DNA of 48,721 nucleotides, taken from an uncultured Pelagibacteraceae bacterium (lineage in GTDB: Bacteria > Pseudomonadota > Alphaproteobacteria > Pelagibacterales > Pelagibacteraceae). Of this stretch, positions 1 to 8,176 are shown piece by piece. The notes beneath the pieces were generated by a model. The model was given only the letters and a program-made list of their open reading frames with translations, was not told the DNA's origin and ran no database searches. Where the stretch lies: the NCBI GenBank assembly GCA_902595115.1, contig CACJOS010000009.1, positions 1 to 48,721 on the forward strand, given 5' to 3'. Position numbers and translations under genes: made by a program. Position 1 is the first letter of the stretch; every line of letters begins with the position of its first letter.

Positions 1-559
1 CATCTTTTAAACTTTCTATAAAATTGTCATCATCGAATATGTTTTTAAGTTTTTTTCTAAGGCGGTAAATATGAGTTTCTACTGTGTGGGTTTCTAAATC
101 TTCAGAATATCCCCATACTTCTTTTTGGAGGGTATTAACGTTTATTGGCTGCTTATTTTTTCTTAAGAATAAAATTACCTCTATCTCACGTTGGGTTAGT
201 TTTAATTCCTTGTCTTTTTTTGAAATTGTTCTTGAATTTAAGTCGACTTTATAATCTTTAATTTCATAATTTGACTGAAGATCATACTGTTGCATTAAAA
301 ATTTTGAGTTAATTTCATCGATTAAAGAGAAAAAGTTTAGGGGATAATTTTCAATTACAATAATTTGTTTTTGGTTAACCGATTGATTACTTATCTGAAC
401 TCTTGAAATTATAAGAGAATTTTTTTGTTTTTTTAGGCCCTCGATAAGGTCATTTTCATTATGATATTCGTACAAATCGAGTTTATGAAAATTTTTTGTC
501 TCAAAAAAAATATTATATAAAGTCTTAAAATTTAATATATTTAAAGATGATTTATTCAT
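1..559 (-). CDS. OmpR-type winged-helix transcriptional regulator (partial, C-terminus off window)
   Basis: Translating the minus strand from the ATG at 557-559 gives 186 residues, open to the window edge, so the C-terminus is missing. Residues about 97-186 match an OmpR/PhoB DNA-binding domain: LTQREIEVILFL at 121-132, then VWG at 148-150, and the recognition-helix segment TVETHIYRLRKKL at about 159-171. Residues 1-96 occupy the place of a receiver domain, but I see no clear acidic pocket or phospho-acceptor aspartate; only the last part (near IIVIENYPLNFFSLIDEI) resembles the end of a receiver fold. It is therefore probably a phosphorylation-independent or pseudo-receiver regulator. Its start is 12 bases from that of the divergent L,D-transpeptidase gene, so it may control that gene (inference). 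Alternative: a response regulator with a very diverged receiver. Confidence 0.82.
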   Translation of the reverse strand, partial: MNKSSLNILNFKTLYNIFFETKNFHKLDLYEYHNENDLIEGLKKQKNSLIISRVQISNQSVNQKQIIVIENYPLNFFSLIDEINSKFLMQQYDLQSNYEIKDYKVDLNSRTISKKDKELKLTQREIEVILFLRKNKQPINVNTLQKEVWGYSEDLETHTVETHIYRLRKKLKNIFDDDNFIESLKD

Positions 560-571
560 CTTATTTAATTT

Positions 572-1063
572 ATGCTAATAAAACTTAAAAATAAAGACAC
601 ATTAATTTTTGACGATTTCATATTCCGATGTTCAATTGGGAAAAATGGAAAAAAAGCAAATAAAATTGAGGGGGACAAAACTACTCCAAAGGGAACCTTT
701 TTATTAAAAGAGGTTTATTATAGGCCAGATAGAGTAAAAAATTTAAAGACTAAACTAAATTTAAAAAAAATTTATCCAAACATGGGATGGTGTGACGACC
801 CGTTAAGTAAAAAATATAATTCATTGATTAAGACAAAAAGTAATTTTCATCACGAAAAAATGTTTAGAAAAGATCATAAATATGACATCGTAATTGTTTT
901 GGATTATAATTTAAAAAAACCAATTCCATATAAAGGAAGTGCAATATTCATTCATCTTACCAAAAATTATAAAAGTACAAATGGATGTATATCTCTATCT
1001 AAAAAAGATTTGTTAATTCTTTTGAGATTAATTAGTAAAAAAACCAGGATTAAAATTACTTAA
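572..1063 (+). CDS. L,D-transpeptidase (YkuD/ErfK family)
   Basis: The 163-residue protein carries the YkuD fold signature: GDKTTPKGTF at about 34-43 and the catalytic segment with His128 followed by STNGCISL, where Cys139 is the expected nucleophile. The usual motif reads S-H/x-G-C; here it is S-T-N-G-C. Family members form 3-3 crosslinks in peptidoglycan or attach lipoproteins to it. No signal peptide or membrane segment is evident at this start, as in the short cytosolic-looking ErfK/YbiS/YcfS/YnhG-like proteins common in alphaproteobacteria, so the cellular site is uncertain. Its start lies 12 bases from the divergent winged-helix regulator, and its last four bases overlap the convergent YggS-family gene. 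Confidence 0.85.
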   Translation: MLIKLKNKDTLIFDDFIFRCSIGKNGKKANKIEGDKTTPKGTFLLKEVYYRPDRVKNLKTKLNLKKIYPNMGWCDDPLSKKYNSLIKTKSNFHHEKMFRKDHKYDIVIVLDYNLKKPIPYKGSAIFIHLTKNYKSTNGCISLSKKDLLILLRLISKKTRIKIT

Positions 1064-1704
1064 CTTCTTGCACCAAATATTTTTGATCCAACTCTAACAT
1101 AAGTTGATGAACATTTTGCTGCCTCGACATAATCATTGGACATACCCATGCTTAATTCATTTAGATTTGTTTTGCTTTTTAGCTCAATCATTTTTTCGAA
1201 ATATTTTTTTGTATCATTTACAAAGGGAGGAATGCACATTAATCCTATAATATTTAGATCAAAATCCTCAGTTATTTTTTTATAGAAACTCTCAAAGTCT
1301 TTAACTGTAACTCCACTTTTTTGATCTTCATCACCCACATTTACTTGAATAAATATTTTTGGCTTAAAGTTTTTTTTTGTTTGCTCATTAGCAATTTTAT
1401 CTGCAAGTTTAATAGAATCTAGTGAGTGAATATAATCAAACAAAGGTAAACAAAATTTGACTTTATTTGTTTGAAGCTTTCCAATTAAATGAAGTTTTAT
1501 ATTTTGATTTTTTTCCTTAATCTCTGTCCATTTGCTAATCGCTTCTTGAACTTTATTTTCACCAAAATCAATATGTCCATGGTCAACCAAAGGCTTAATA
1601 TAAGACATGGTAAATGTTTTTGAAACAGCAATAATTTTTGTATTGCTGTTAATAGCACTTAACTCTTTTGTAATTGTGGTTATATTGTTTACAATATTAT
1701 GCAT
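1060..1704 (-). CDS. YggS/PLPBP-family pyridoxal phosphate homeostasis protein
   Basis: The 214-residue protein has the family landmarks in order: AVSKTF near residue 27 (PLP-binding lysine), FGENKVQEA at about 48-56, HLIGKLQTNK at about 72-81, LSMGMSNDYVEAAK near 184-197 and the C-terminal VRVGSKIFGAR. These soluble TIM-barrel proteins bind PLP without known catalysis and buffer the B6 and amino-acid pools. The ATG at 1702-1704 directly abuts the ATG of the TenI-like gene on the other strand (ATGCAT), so the two genes overlap head to head by 6 bp. The 3' end overlaps the L,D-transpeptidase gene by 4 bp. Length is normal for the family. Confidence 0.92.
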   Translation of the reverse strand: MHNIVNNITTITKELSAINSNTKIIAVSKTFTMSYIKPLVDHGHIDFGENKVQEAISKWTEIKEKNQNIKLHLIGKLQTNKVKFCLPLFDYIHSLDSIKLADKIANEQTKKNFKPKIFIQVNVGDEDQKSGVTVKDFESFYKKITEDFDLNIIGLMCIPPFVNDTKKYFEKMIELKSKTNLNELSMGMSNDYVEAAKCSSTYVRVGSKIFGARS

Positions 1705-2250
1705 ATTAATTACGAAATTTATTATTTCATAGATAATTTTAATTATAAAGATTTATCAAACATTAATAAGCGAATAAATATAATTTATAGGAATTATAGT
1801 AAGAAAAATGATCTTAATGATTTAAGAAGAATTAAAGAAATTTGTAAAAAAAAAGGCTTAAAATTATTTATTTCGAATAATTTAAAATTGGCACTTAGGT
1901 TAGACCTGGACGGACTTTATTTGCCCTCCTTTAATAAAAAATTAAAATATAAAAATATTGCTTGCAAAAAAAAATTTAAATTAATTGGTTCTGCTCACAA
2001 CACAAGTGAAATAAACAATAAGAATAAGCAAGGGTGTAGTAAGATTTTTATAAGTCCTATTTTTAAAACCCAAAAAAATAAAAAACATTTAGATACTATA
2101 AAATTTAATCTGTTATCGGCTAATATTAAAAATAAATTAGTAGCACTTGGTGGAATAAACTCCTCAAACTTTTTCAGATTAAAATTAACCAGGAGTAAAG
2201 GTTTTGCGAGTATATCTTGGATAAAAAAAAACGGCCTAAATAAAATTTAG
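1699..2250 (+). CDS. Diverged ThiE/TenI-superfamily TIM-barrel protein
   Basis: The 183-residue, lysine- and asparagine-rich protein retains the ThiE/TenI barrel order: RRIKEICKKKGLKLFIS (about 43-59), LDGLYLPSFN (about 70-79), LIGSAHN (about 95-101), KIFISPIFKT (about 114-123, equivalent to the usual GPIFxT strand) and VALGGINSSN (about 147-156, phosphate-binding GGI). The segment that in thiamine-phosphate synthases reads DGVHLGQxD is replaced by DGLYLPSFN, so canonical ThiE activity is doubtful. It begins at ATG 1699, overlapping the start of the divergent YggS gene. Its TAG stop lies inside the stem of the terminator hairpin shared with the porin gene. Possible roles are a TenI-like or unrelated thiazole/pyrimidine function; I cannot choose. 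Confidence 0.7.
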   Translation: MHINYEIYYFIDNFNYKDLSNINKRINIIYRNYSKKNDLNDLRRIKEICKKKGLKLFISNNLKLALRLDLDGLYLPSFNKKLKYKNIACKKKFKLIGSAHNTSEINNKNKQGCSKIFISPIFKTQKNKKHLDTIKFNLLSANIKNKLVALGGINSSNFFRLKLTRSKGFASISWIKKNGLNKI

Positions 2251-2259
2251 GCCGTTTTT
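2227..2259. terminator. Bidirectional intrinsic terminator between TenI-like and porin genes
   Basis: A 15-bp perfect stem (2227-2241 pairing with 2245-2259) around the core ACGGCCTAAAT / ATTTAGGCCGT has a 3-nt loop. It is flanked by an A-run on the left and a T-run on the right, so it can end transcription from either side. It sits between the convergent TenI-like gene, whose stop codon at 2248-2250 is inside the stem, and the porin gene, which ends at 2281. The GC-rich core stands out in this AT-rich sequence. Confidence 0.9.
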
Positions 2260-2280
2260 AAATTTAAAACTTAACAAAAA

Positions 2281-3360
2281 TTAGAATGCAAAATTAACTG
2301 CAATTTCTGTTTCTGTGTTAGAGTCTGCATCACTGTCCCAACCTGGGTTATCAGTTTCTGTTTGATAACCTTTGATTGACATAGATCCCATTGTGTATGC
2401 AAACTGAATTGAATCAGATTCCATATCAACATTAGCGATCGCTGTAGATGCATGATCCTGAGCATTGTATGTCTCTGTTAATTCACCGTATGAAACTGAT
2501 AAGTTTTCATTTACGTTGAATGCAATTGACATCATCTCAGATTCAAAGAAACCACCTGCAGCAGCAATTGTTTTAGCTGTAGTTGCATCAGTTGCAGCAG
2601 CGTTGATACCATGGTCTAAACCAGCTTTTTGGTAACCAACTGAAACTGGACCAAATGAGTAATTTGCAAACCAAGTTGCACTCATTGCGTCACCTGCACC
2701 ATTTGCACCACTAACTGAACCATCGTTTTGGTCATTTTCGACTTCTTCACCGAAAATACCAGCTGTCAAACCTGCAACACCAACTTTAACACCTAAAGTT
2801 TTAGCAGAACCGTATGTAGCTGATTGCGCAGAAACTGCACCTTCACCTGTTACTGAGTCACCTGCTTCTGGTGTATAACCTGCAGTAATATTAACTGTAG
2901 CTCCACCAAGCTCTAATGCTGGCGCTGCATACATTATTGAGTTACCATCAGATAATGAACCTAATGAGTCAATAGCAGTAGTTGTTGCCATACCATCATG
3001 GTTTTCTTCGTAAGCGAATGGAGTTACAGCATCAAAGCCACCTCCAACGTTTCCTAAACCACCACCGATAGTAATTGTACCCATTCCACCCATTGTCAAT
3101 GCGACGTTTGAAGATGAAAGAGTTGCAGCTTCTACTAGGATCATAGTTGTAGATACTGTGAAGCCGTTGTCTAATTCAGCTGAACCAGAAAACGTAATGT
3201 CATGGTTGTAACCATAACCTTCGTCAGATCTAACGCCTATCTCTTCAGATTTAAAAGTATAACCAGCATCTCCTGATGCAGTTATCTCACCTGCGTAGGC
3301 TGAACCAGCAACTAAAGATGTTCCTAAAGCTGTTAGTCCGATTTTTTTTAATGTATTCAT
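2281..3360 (-). CDS. Outer-membrane porin (Gram-negative general porin family)
   Basis: The 359-residue protein begins with a clear Sec signal peptide (MNTLKKIGLTALGTSLVAGS, cleavage after AYA near residue 23). The mature part alternates polar and hydrophobic residues, is rich in glycine, alanine and acidic residues, and ends in a terminal phenylalanine (VNFAF) as expected for BAM-inserted beta-barrels. Composition and length fit Porin_4-like trimeric porins of alphaproteobacteria. A strong Shine-Dalgarno (AAAGGAG, 3370-3376 on the minus strand) lies 9 bases before the ATG, unusual among neighbours. The codon choice also appears more GC-rich than nearby genes, consistent with high expression. 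It is monocistronic, with its own intrinsic terminator downstream. Confidence 0.88.
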   Translation of the reverse strand: MNTLKKIGLTALGTSLVAGSAYAGEITASGDAGYTFKSEEIGVRSDEGYGYNHDITFSGSAELDNGFTVSTTMILVEAATLSSSNVALTMGGMGTITIGGGLGNVGGGFDAVTPFAYEENHDGMATTTAIDSLGSLSDGNSIMYAAPALELGGATVNITAGYTPEAGDSVTGEGAVSAQSATYGSAKTLGVKVGVAGLTAGIFGEEVENDQNDGSVSGANGAGDAMSATWFANYSFGPVSVGYQKAGLDHGINAAATDATTAKTIAAAGGFFESEMMSIAFNVNENLSVSYGELTETYNAQDHASTAIANVDMESDSIQFAYTMGSMSIKGYQTETDNPGWDSDADSNTETEIAVNFAF

Positions 3361-3369
3361 AAATAAATA

Positions 3370-3376
3370 CTCCTTT
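3370..3376 (-). promoter_or_regulatory. Strong ribosome binding site of the porin gene
   Basis: Read on the minus strand, AAAGGAG ends 9 bases before the porin ATG at 3360. It is a near-complete Shine-Dalgarno, rare in this window, and supports both the chosen start and high translation of the porin. Confidence 0.75.
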
Positions 3377-3385
3377 GTTATTAGT

Positions 3386-3399
3386 TATTCATATGAATA
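3386..3399. promoter_or_regulatory. 14-bp perfect palindrome in the porin leader
   Basis: TATTCATATGAATA is a perfect 14-bp palindrome located 26-39 bases upstream of the porin start codon. It could be a dimeric repressor operator or a weak mRNA hairpin in the 5' leader. The rest of the 247-bp gap (3361-3607) shows no open frame that I can support and no clear sigma-70 promoter. AT-rich palindromes arise by chance in such sequence, so this is tentative. Confidence 0.35.
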
Positions 3400-3607
3400 G
3401 AAGGTTTATACAGATTTAGGCCTTTTTTGTTTATGAAAGAACAACGAATTAATTGATTATTTGTAATTATGTTGCAAATTTATCACTAAAAAAAGCTTGA
3501 TTTTACTAGGTTTCTTAAATTTTGTATCATTTTGGTGCTTTTTAAAAAAATACTCAATTTTAGATGTGTTTTTTTCAATAATACCATTAAAAACGAAATT
3601 AAAGAAC

Positions 3608-4150
3608 ATGAAAACCAATAAATATTTAATTAATTTTGTAATAATTTTATTACTGACTTTAACCGGTTGTAAAAATCCATTTCGATATACGGATGCACGT
3701 GAAGTCCCTGTGAATGCAGATGAAAGAGTTCAAAAAAATATTGAGGAAGGAAGGGGTATCACACTTTTAGGCGGCAAAAAGCAAGGTGGTGTTTTTGACT
3801 TTGCCTCTTCAAACGAAATTTGGAGAGCATCAATAGAAGTTTTGGATTTCGTCAGTTTTACAAACGCAAGCTACTCTGGTGGAATTTTAATCACTGATTG
3901 GTTTGCAGGTAATGTTGAGGAAAATTCTGAGGGTAGTAGAGAACTTAAAATTACAGTTCGATTTTTAAGCAATGAGATAAGAGCAGATGGTATTAAGGTA
4001 ATTATTCATGAAAAAAATTGCATCGATAAAGCAAAAACCGATTGTAGCATAAACAAGATTCAATCAAAAATTGGAAATGAAATTAAATTGGCAATTTTAA
4101 AAAAAGCAGCAATTTTAAAAAAAGAATCTGAGAAAAAAGCTAAAAAATAA
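3608..4150 (+). CDS. DUF3576-family lipoprotein
   Basis: I start the gene at the ATG at 3608, giving 180 residues. An upstream in-frame ATG at 3497 would add 37 residues in front of an obvious signal peptide. The N-terminus is a lipoprotein signal ending in LTGC, with Cys21 as the lipidated residue. The body (EVPVNADERVQKNIEEGRG, then a GGKKQGGVFDFASSNEIWRAS segment) matches the DUF3576 proteins that precede leuS in many alphaproteobacteria. The C-terminus is lysine-rich with a duplicated AILKK segment. Its function is unknown; the position before leuS-lptE suggests an envelope role. The gap to leuS is 20 bp, so the genes are probably co-transcribed. Confidence 0.8.
   Translation: MKTNKYLINFVIILLLTLTGCKNPFRYTDAREVPVNADERVQKNIEEGRGITLLGGKKQGGVFDFASSNEIWRASIEVLDFVSFTNASYSGGILITDWFAGNVEENSEGSRELKITVRFLSNEIRADGIKVIIHEKNCIDKAKTDCSINKIQSKIGNEIKLAILKKAAILKKESEKKAKK
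4091..4124 (+). repeat. Short direct duplication in the lipoprotein C-terminus
   Basis: GCAATTTTAAAAAAAG occurs at 4091-4106 and again at 4109-4124 (18-bp period). In frame it duplicates the peptide AILKK near the lysine-rich end of the DUF3576 lipoprotein. It is probably a slippage product. Confidence 0.7.
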
Positions 4151-4170
4151 TTTTCATTTTTTAAGTACTA

Positions 4171-6726
4171 ATGGAAAGATATAATTTTAAGATAGTTGAA
4201 AAAAAATGGCAAAGTTTTTGGGATAAAAATAAGTCTTTTAAATCAGACATAGATTTAAATCAAAAAAAATTTTACTGCCTTGAAATGTTCCCTTACCCAT
4301 CAGGTAAAATACATATGGGTCACGTGAGAAATTACACTATTGGGGACGTCCTCTCGAGATATAAGTCAATGCAAGGTTACAATGTTTTACATCCCATGGG
4401 ATGGGATTCTTTTGGCATGCCTGCAGAAAACGCTGCTCGACAAAACAATTTGCATCCTAAAGAGTGGACTGAAAAAAATATTTCAGTAATGAAAGCACAA
4501 TTAAAAAAACTTGGATTATCAATTGATTGGGATAGAGAAATTTCTACGTGTGATGAACAATATTACAAACACCAACAGCTTTTTTTTATTGAAATGTATG
4601 AAAAAGGATTAGTTTATAGAAAAGAGAACTACGTAAATTGGGATCCTGTAGATCAAACTGTTTTAGCAAATGAGCAGGTTATAGACGGAAAAGGATGGCG
4701 TTCTGGAGCACCAGTTGAGCGTAAGAAATTAAACCAGTGGTTTTTTAATATATCAAAATTTTCAGACGATCTATTGGTAAGTTTAAACAAATTGGATAAT
4801 TGGCCGAATAAAGTAAAAACAATGCAGAAAAATTGGATAGGTAAATCTTTTGGATGTGAAATAGATTTCAAAATTAAGGGACCCTTACCAGTTAAGAAAA
4901 TAAAATGTTTTACAACAAGACCTGATACACTTTTTGGATTTTCTTTCTTAGCAGTATCTGTTGATCACCCTATTTCAAAATTTTACGAAAATGATACAGG
5001 TTTTATTAAATTTAAAGAAGAATGTTCTAAAACCGGAACAACAGAGGAATCGATAGCACAAGGAGAGAAAATAGGATTTAAAACTATGTTAGAGGCTGTT
5101 AATCCTTTAGACGAAACTGAAAAGGTTCCAGTATATTTTGCTAATTTTGTTCTTATGGATTACGGTTTTGGTGCGGTTTTCGGTTGCCCAGGGCATGACC
5201 AGAGAGATTTAGATTTTGCATTAAAATATAAATTGCCAGTTAAAACAGTTGTAAGACCTAATGAAGAAAAGGATAATTTTAAAGTAAAAGACATCGCTTA
5301 CACAGGGCAAGGGGTAATAATAAATTCTAAGTTTTTAAACAATTTAAAAGTTCCAGATGAATCAATAATTGAAACTATAAAAATAATTGAGGAAAAAAAG
5401 ATTGGAAAAAAGACAATTAATTTTAGATTAAAAGATTGGGGTGTATCACGCCAAAGATATTGGGGTTGTCCGATTCCAATCGCCTACGATGAAGATGGAA
5501 ATGTGCATGTTATTCCTAAGGATAAATTGCCTATTAAGCTTCCAGAAAAAATAAATTTGCAAGCTAAAGGAAACCCTTTAAATCATGAAACTGAGTGGAG
5601 AAAAATTAATATTGATGGAAAGAATTGTATAAAAGAAACAGACACTCTAGACACTTTTGTTGATTCTTCTTGGTATTTTTTAAGGTTTTGCTCTCCCTTG
5701 GATAAAAAATATGGTTTTGATTACAAAGCCATAAATTACTGGATGCCAGTAGATCAATACATTGGAGGGGTAGAGCACGCAATTTTGCATTTACTCTACT
5801 CAAGATTCTTTATGAGAGCTATTAATTATAAAAATGAAAATTTTTCAATAAAGGAACCTTTCGAAAGTCTTTTTACACAAGGTATGGTTTGTCACGAAAC
5901 ATATAAAGATGAGAATGAAAACTGGTTAAGTCCAAGTGAAGTGGAAACTAGTGACGGTAAAAGTTTTTTTGTAAAAGACCAGCCTACAAAAAAAGTTAAA
6001 GTTGGTCCTGCTGAGTCTATGTCAAAATCAAAGAAAAATACTATCGATCCCGAAAGCATGATTGAAAATTTTGGTGCAGATGCTGTAAGATTATTCATTC
6101 TTTCTGATAGTCCACCAGAAAAAGATGTGCAATGGTCTGAGCAAGGAATGGTTGCTTCGCACAAATTTGTTCAAAAACTGTGGTTATTAAATTGTAAAAT
6201 AAAAGAAAAAATCAGAAAGTGTTCTGATAAAAAAGATCAAGAGGGAGATCTTGAAATTGAAAGGTTTACAAATCAATTAATTTTCAAAATGAACAATAAC
6301 TTAGAGAAGTTCAATTATAATGTAATAATTGCAAATATGCATGAAACTTATAATTTTTTAATTAAAATTTTAGATAAAGAATTTAATCAAGATATTCTAA
6401 TCAAAAATTTTAGAAAAATTCTTTCTGTGATGTATCCTGTGATACCTCACATCATCAATGAATGTGTAGAAAGTAATAATTTTGAACCAATAAAACAATG
6501 GCCAGAAGTTGATAAAAGTCTTTTAGATAATAAAAGGGTCTCCATAGTTGTTCAGATTGATGGGAAAAAAAGAGGAGTTATTGTTGTAGATAAAGACACG
6601 GAAGAAAAAACAGTAATGGAACTTATATCAAAAGAAGATAAGATTAATAAAAACTTTATAAATAAAAATATAAATAAAGTTTTCTTTGTGAAAAATAGAC
6701 TAATTAATATATTAATAAATGATTAG
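4171..6726 (+). CDS. leuS: Leucyl-tRNA synthetase
   Basis: The 851-residue class I synthetase charges tRNA-Leu in the cytosol. It has the HIGH-type motif as HMGH in [16 protein letters not shown] (about 42-57), [13 protein letters not shown], the CP1 editing domain with TTRPDTLFG (near 248) and the GHDQRD segment that carries the editing aspartate, then [20 protein letters not shown], and an anticodon-binding C-terminal half. The second signature reads SMSKSKKN (about 615-622), so the first lysine of KMSKS is serine. Length is typical for the bacterial enzyme. The stop overlaps the lptE start by 8 bp (ATGATTAG), and the order leuS-lptE-holA is conserved in proteobacteria. Confidence 0.97.
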   Translation: MERYNFKIVEKKWQSFWDKNKSFKSDIDLNQKKFYCLEMFPYPSGKIHMGHVRNYTIGDVLSRYKSMQGYNVLHPMGWDSFGMPAENAARQNNLHPKEWTEKNISVMKAQLKKLGLSIDWDREISTCDEQYYKHQQLFFIEMYEKGLVYRKENYVNWDPVDQTVLANEQVIDGKGWRSGAPVERKKLNQWFFNISKFSDDLLVSLNKLDNWPNKVKTMQKNWIGKSFGCEIDFKIKGPLPVKKIKCFTTRPDTLFGFSFLAVSVDHPISKFYENDTGFIKFKEECSKTGTTEESIAQGEKIGFKTMLEAVNPLDETEKVPVYFANFVLMDYGFGAVFGCPGHDQRDLDFALKYKLPVKTVVRPNEEKDNFKVKDIAYTGQGVIINSKFLNNLKVPDESIIETIKIIEEKKIGKKTINFRLKDWGVSRQRYWGCPIPIAYDEDGNVHVIPKDKLPIKLPEKINLQAKGNPLNHETEWRKINIDGKNCIKETDTLDTFVDSSWYFLRFCSPLDKKYGFDYKAINYWMPVDQYIGGVEHAILHLLYSRFFMRAINYKNENFSIKEPFESLFTQGMVCHETYKDENENWLSPSEVETSDGKSFFVKDQPTKKVKVGPAESMSKSKKNTIDPESMIENFGADAVRLFILSDSPPEKDVQWSEQGMVASHKFVQKLWLLNCKIKEKIRKCSDKKDQEGDLEIERFTNQLIFKMNNNLEKFNYNVIIANMHETYNFLIKILDKEFNQDILIKNFRKILSVMYPVIPHIINECVESNNFEPIKQWPEVDKSLLDNKRVSIVVQIDGKKRGVIVVDKDTEEKTVMELISKEDKINKNFINKNINKVFFVKNRLINILIND

Positions 6727-7180
6727 AAAGATTATAATTCCACTTATTTTATTTTTGGTTTTAAATAATTGTGGATATTCACCAATATATTCAACTAAAT
6801 ACCAAGATTTTAAAATCAATAATTTAAATTTTAAGGGTGAGAGAAAAATTAATGAGATATTGAGAAAAAGTTTAGTTAGCTACACTAAAATTGATTCAGC
6901 AAAAAACCTTTACGATGTAACAATAAGCTCTAGTTTAAATAAGAATATTGACTCAAAGGATAAAAAAGGAAATCCTGCACAATTTTCTTTAAGAATTAAT
7001 GTAGATTTAATTATAGTTGATCAATTTGATAAAACCTTACAAATAAATTTTAATGAAAAAAATTCTTATGATAACAAAGACAAGAAATTTGAGCTAAAAA
7101 TATACGAAAATAGTTTGATTCAAAATATGTCAGAAAAAATTCATTCTGACATAATTATATTTTTCCAAAACTTAAATTAG
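6719..7180 (+). CDS. lptE: LPS-assembly lipoprotein LptE
   Basis: The 153-residue lipoprotein has a short signal ending LVLNNC, with Cys18 followed by GYSPIY, the C-G-[FY] start typical of LptE. The rest is a small alpha/beta domain (repeated strands such as YDVTISSSL and [12 protein letters not shown]) with the LptE layout. LptE plugs the LptD barrel in the outer membrane and helps place lipopolysaccharide on the cell surface. The identification rests on the lipobox, size and the leuS-lptE-holA order, because sequence conservation in this family is weak. The start overlaps the leuS stop, suggesting translational coupling, and three bases separate it from holA. Confidence 0.78.
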   Translation: MIRKIIIPLILFLVLNNCGYSPIYSTKYQDFKINNLNFKGERKINEILRKSLVSYTKIDSAKNLYDVTISSSLNKNIDSKDKKGNPAQFSLRINVDLIIVDQFDKTLQINFNEKNSYDNKDKKFELKIYENSLIQNMSEKIHSDIIIFFQNLN

Positions 7181-7183
7181 ATA

Positions 7184-8176
7184 ATGATTTTAAAACACTA
7201 CCAATTATCAAATATAAATAATATTAAATCGAATTATTATTTATTTTATGGAGAGAACGAAGGTCTCAAAACTGAAGCAATAAATATTATAAAAAAATCT
7301 GGTTTTACAAAAAACGTTTATAGATACGATGAAAGTGAAATTTTAAATAATTATGATAATTTTTTAAATGAAGTTACAAATAAGTCTTTTTTTGAACAAA
7401 ACAAATTATTTATTATATCGAGAGTTTCAGAAAAAATTTATACTTTAATAGATGAAATTAAAAATGCTGAAATTGATGATGTTAAAATTATAATTAATTC
7501 AGGTAAACTTGATAAAAAATCAAAGCTTAGACAAAATTTCGAAAAACAAAAAGATCTGATATGTATTGCATTTTATGAAGATGACAACAAAACTCTTGCC
7601 AATCTCGCGTATAAATTTTTTCAAGATAAAAAAATTTCTATTTCTAGGGAGATAATAAATTTATTAGTTGAAAGGTGTAGAGGTGACAGGAATAATTTAA
7701 AAAATGAGTTGTATAAAATCGAATTATTTTTAAAAGACAAAAAAAATATAACTCAAGATCAGTTATTAAGTCTAACAAATCTTGCGGAAAACTATAGTTT
7801 TTCAGAACTTGTAGATGCATGCTTAAGTAAAAATATTAATAAAACCGTTAGAATTATAAATGAGAATAACTTCTCTAGTGAAGATTGTGTATCAATTGTG
7901 AGAACTTTTTTAGCAAAATCAAAACGCTTATTAATATTGAAGAAAATGAACAATGAGAATAATAATCTTGAAAAAAATATCTCCGATTTTAAACCTCCTA
8001 TTTTTTGGAAAGATAAAGATATTATTAGACAACAATTTAAACACTGGAATTTAGAAAGTATAGAAAATCTTATTTTTTTTATTAATGATATCGAGTTAAT
8101 TTTAAAGAAAAATAATATTAATTCAGTAAATTTATTGAATGATTTTATTCTTTCTCAAGTAAAGGTTAGTAATTAG
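7184..8176 (+). CDS. holA: DNA polymerase III delta subunit
   Basis: The 330-residue protein fits HolA: YYLFYGENEGLKTEAINII at the N-terminus (degenerate P-loop region typical of delta), a middle segment with FFEQNKLFIISRVSEK (the usual F-x-x-x-x-x-V-x-v element) and IIINSGKLDKKSKLR (equivalent to LxxGxLxxxSKLRK). A helical C-terminal part contains CRGDRNNLKNELYKIELF. Delta opens the sliding clamp within the clamp-loader complex. It is third in leuS-lptE-holA, and its 3' end overlaps the convergent parB by 11 bp. Sequence divergence is high but the landmarks are in order. Confidence 0.85.
   Translation: MILKHYQLSNINNIKSNYYLFYGENEGLKTEAINIIKKSGFTKNVYRYDESEILNNYDNFLNEVTNKSFFEQNKLFIISRVSEKIYTLIDEIKNAEIDDVKIIINSGKLDKKSKLRQNFEKQKDLICIAFYEDDNKTLANLAYKFFQDKKISISREIINLLVERCRGDRNNLKNELYKIELFLKDKKNITQDQLLSLTNLAENYSFSELVDACLSKNINKTVRIINENNFSSEDCVSIVRTFLAKSKRLLILKKMNNENNNLEKNISDFKPPIFWKDKDIIRQQFKHWNLESIENLIFFINDIELILKKNNINSVNLLNDFILSQVKVSN

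Noticed and set aside
2271..2465. Small minus-strand open frame overlapping the porin 3' end
   Set aside because: It lies in another frame of the porin gene with no ribosome site and no sensible protein composition; a shadow of the GC-richer porin codons.
3497..3607. N-terminal extension of the DUF3576 lipoprotein from an upstream ATG
   Set aside because: It would place 37 extra residues before a clear lipoprotein signal ending LTGC; the ATG at 3608 gives a normal signal peptide.
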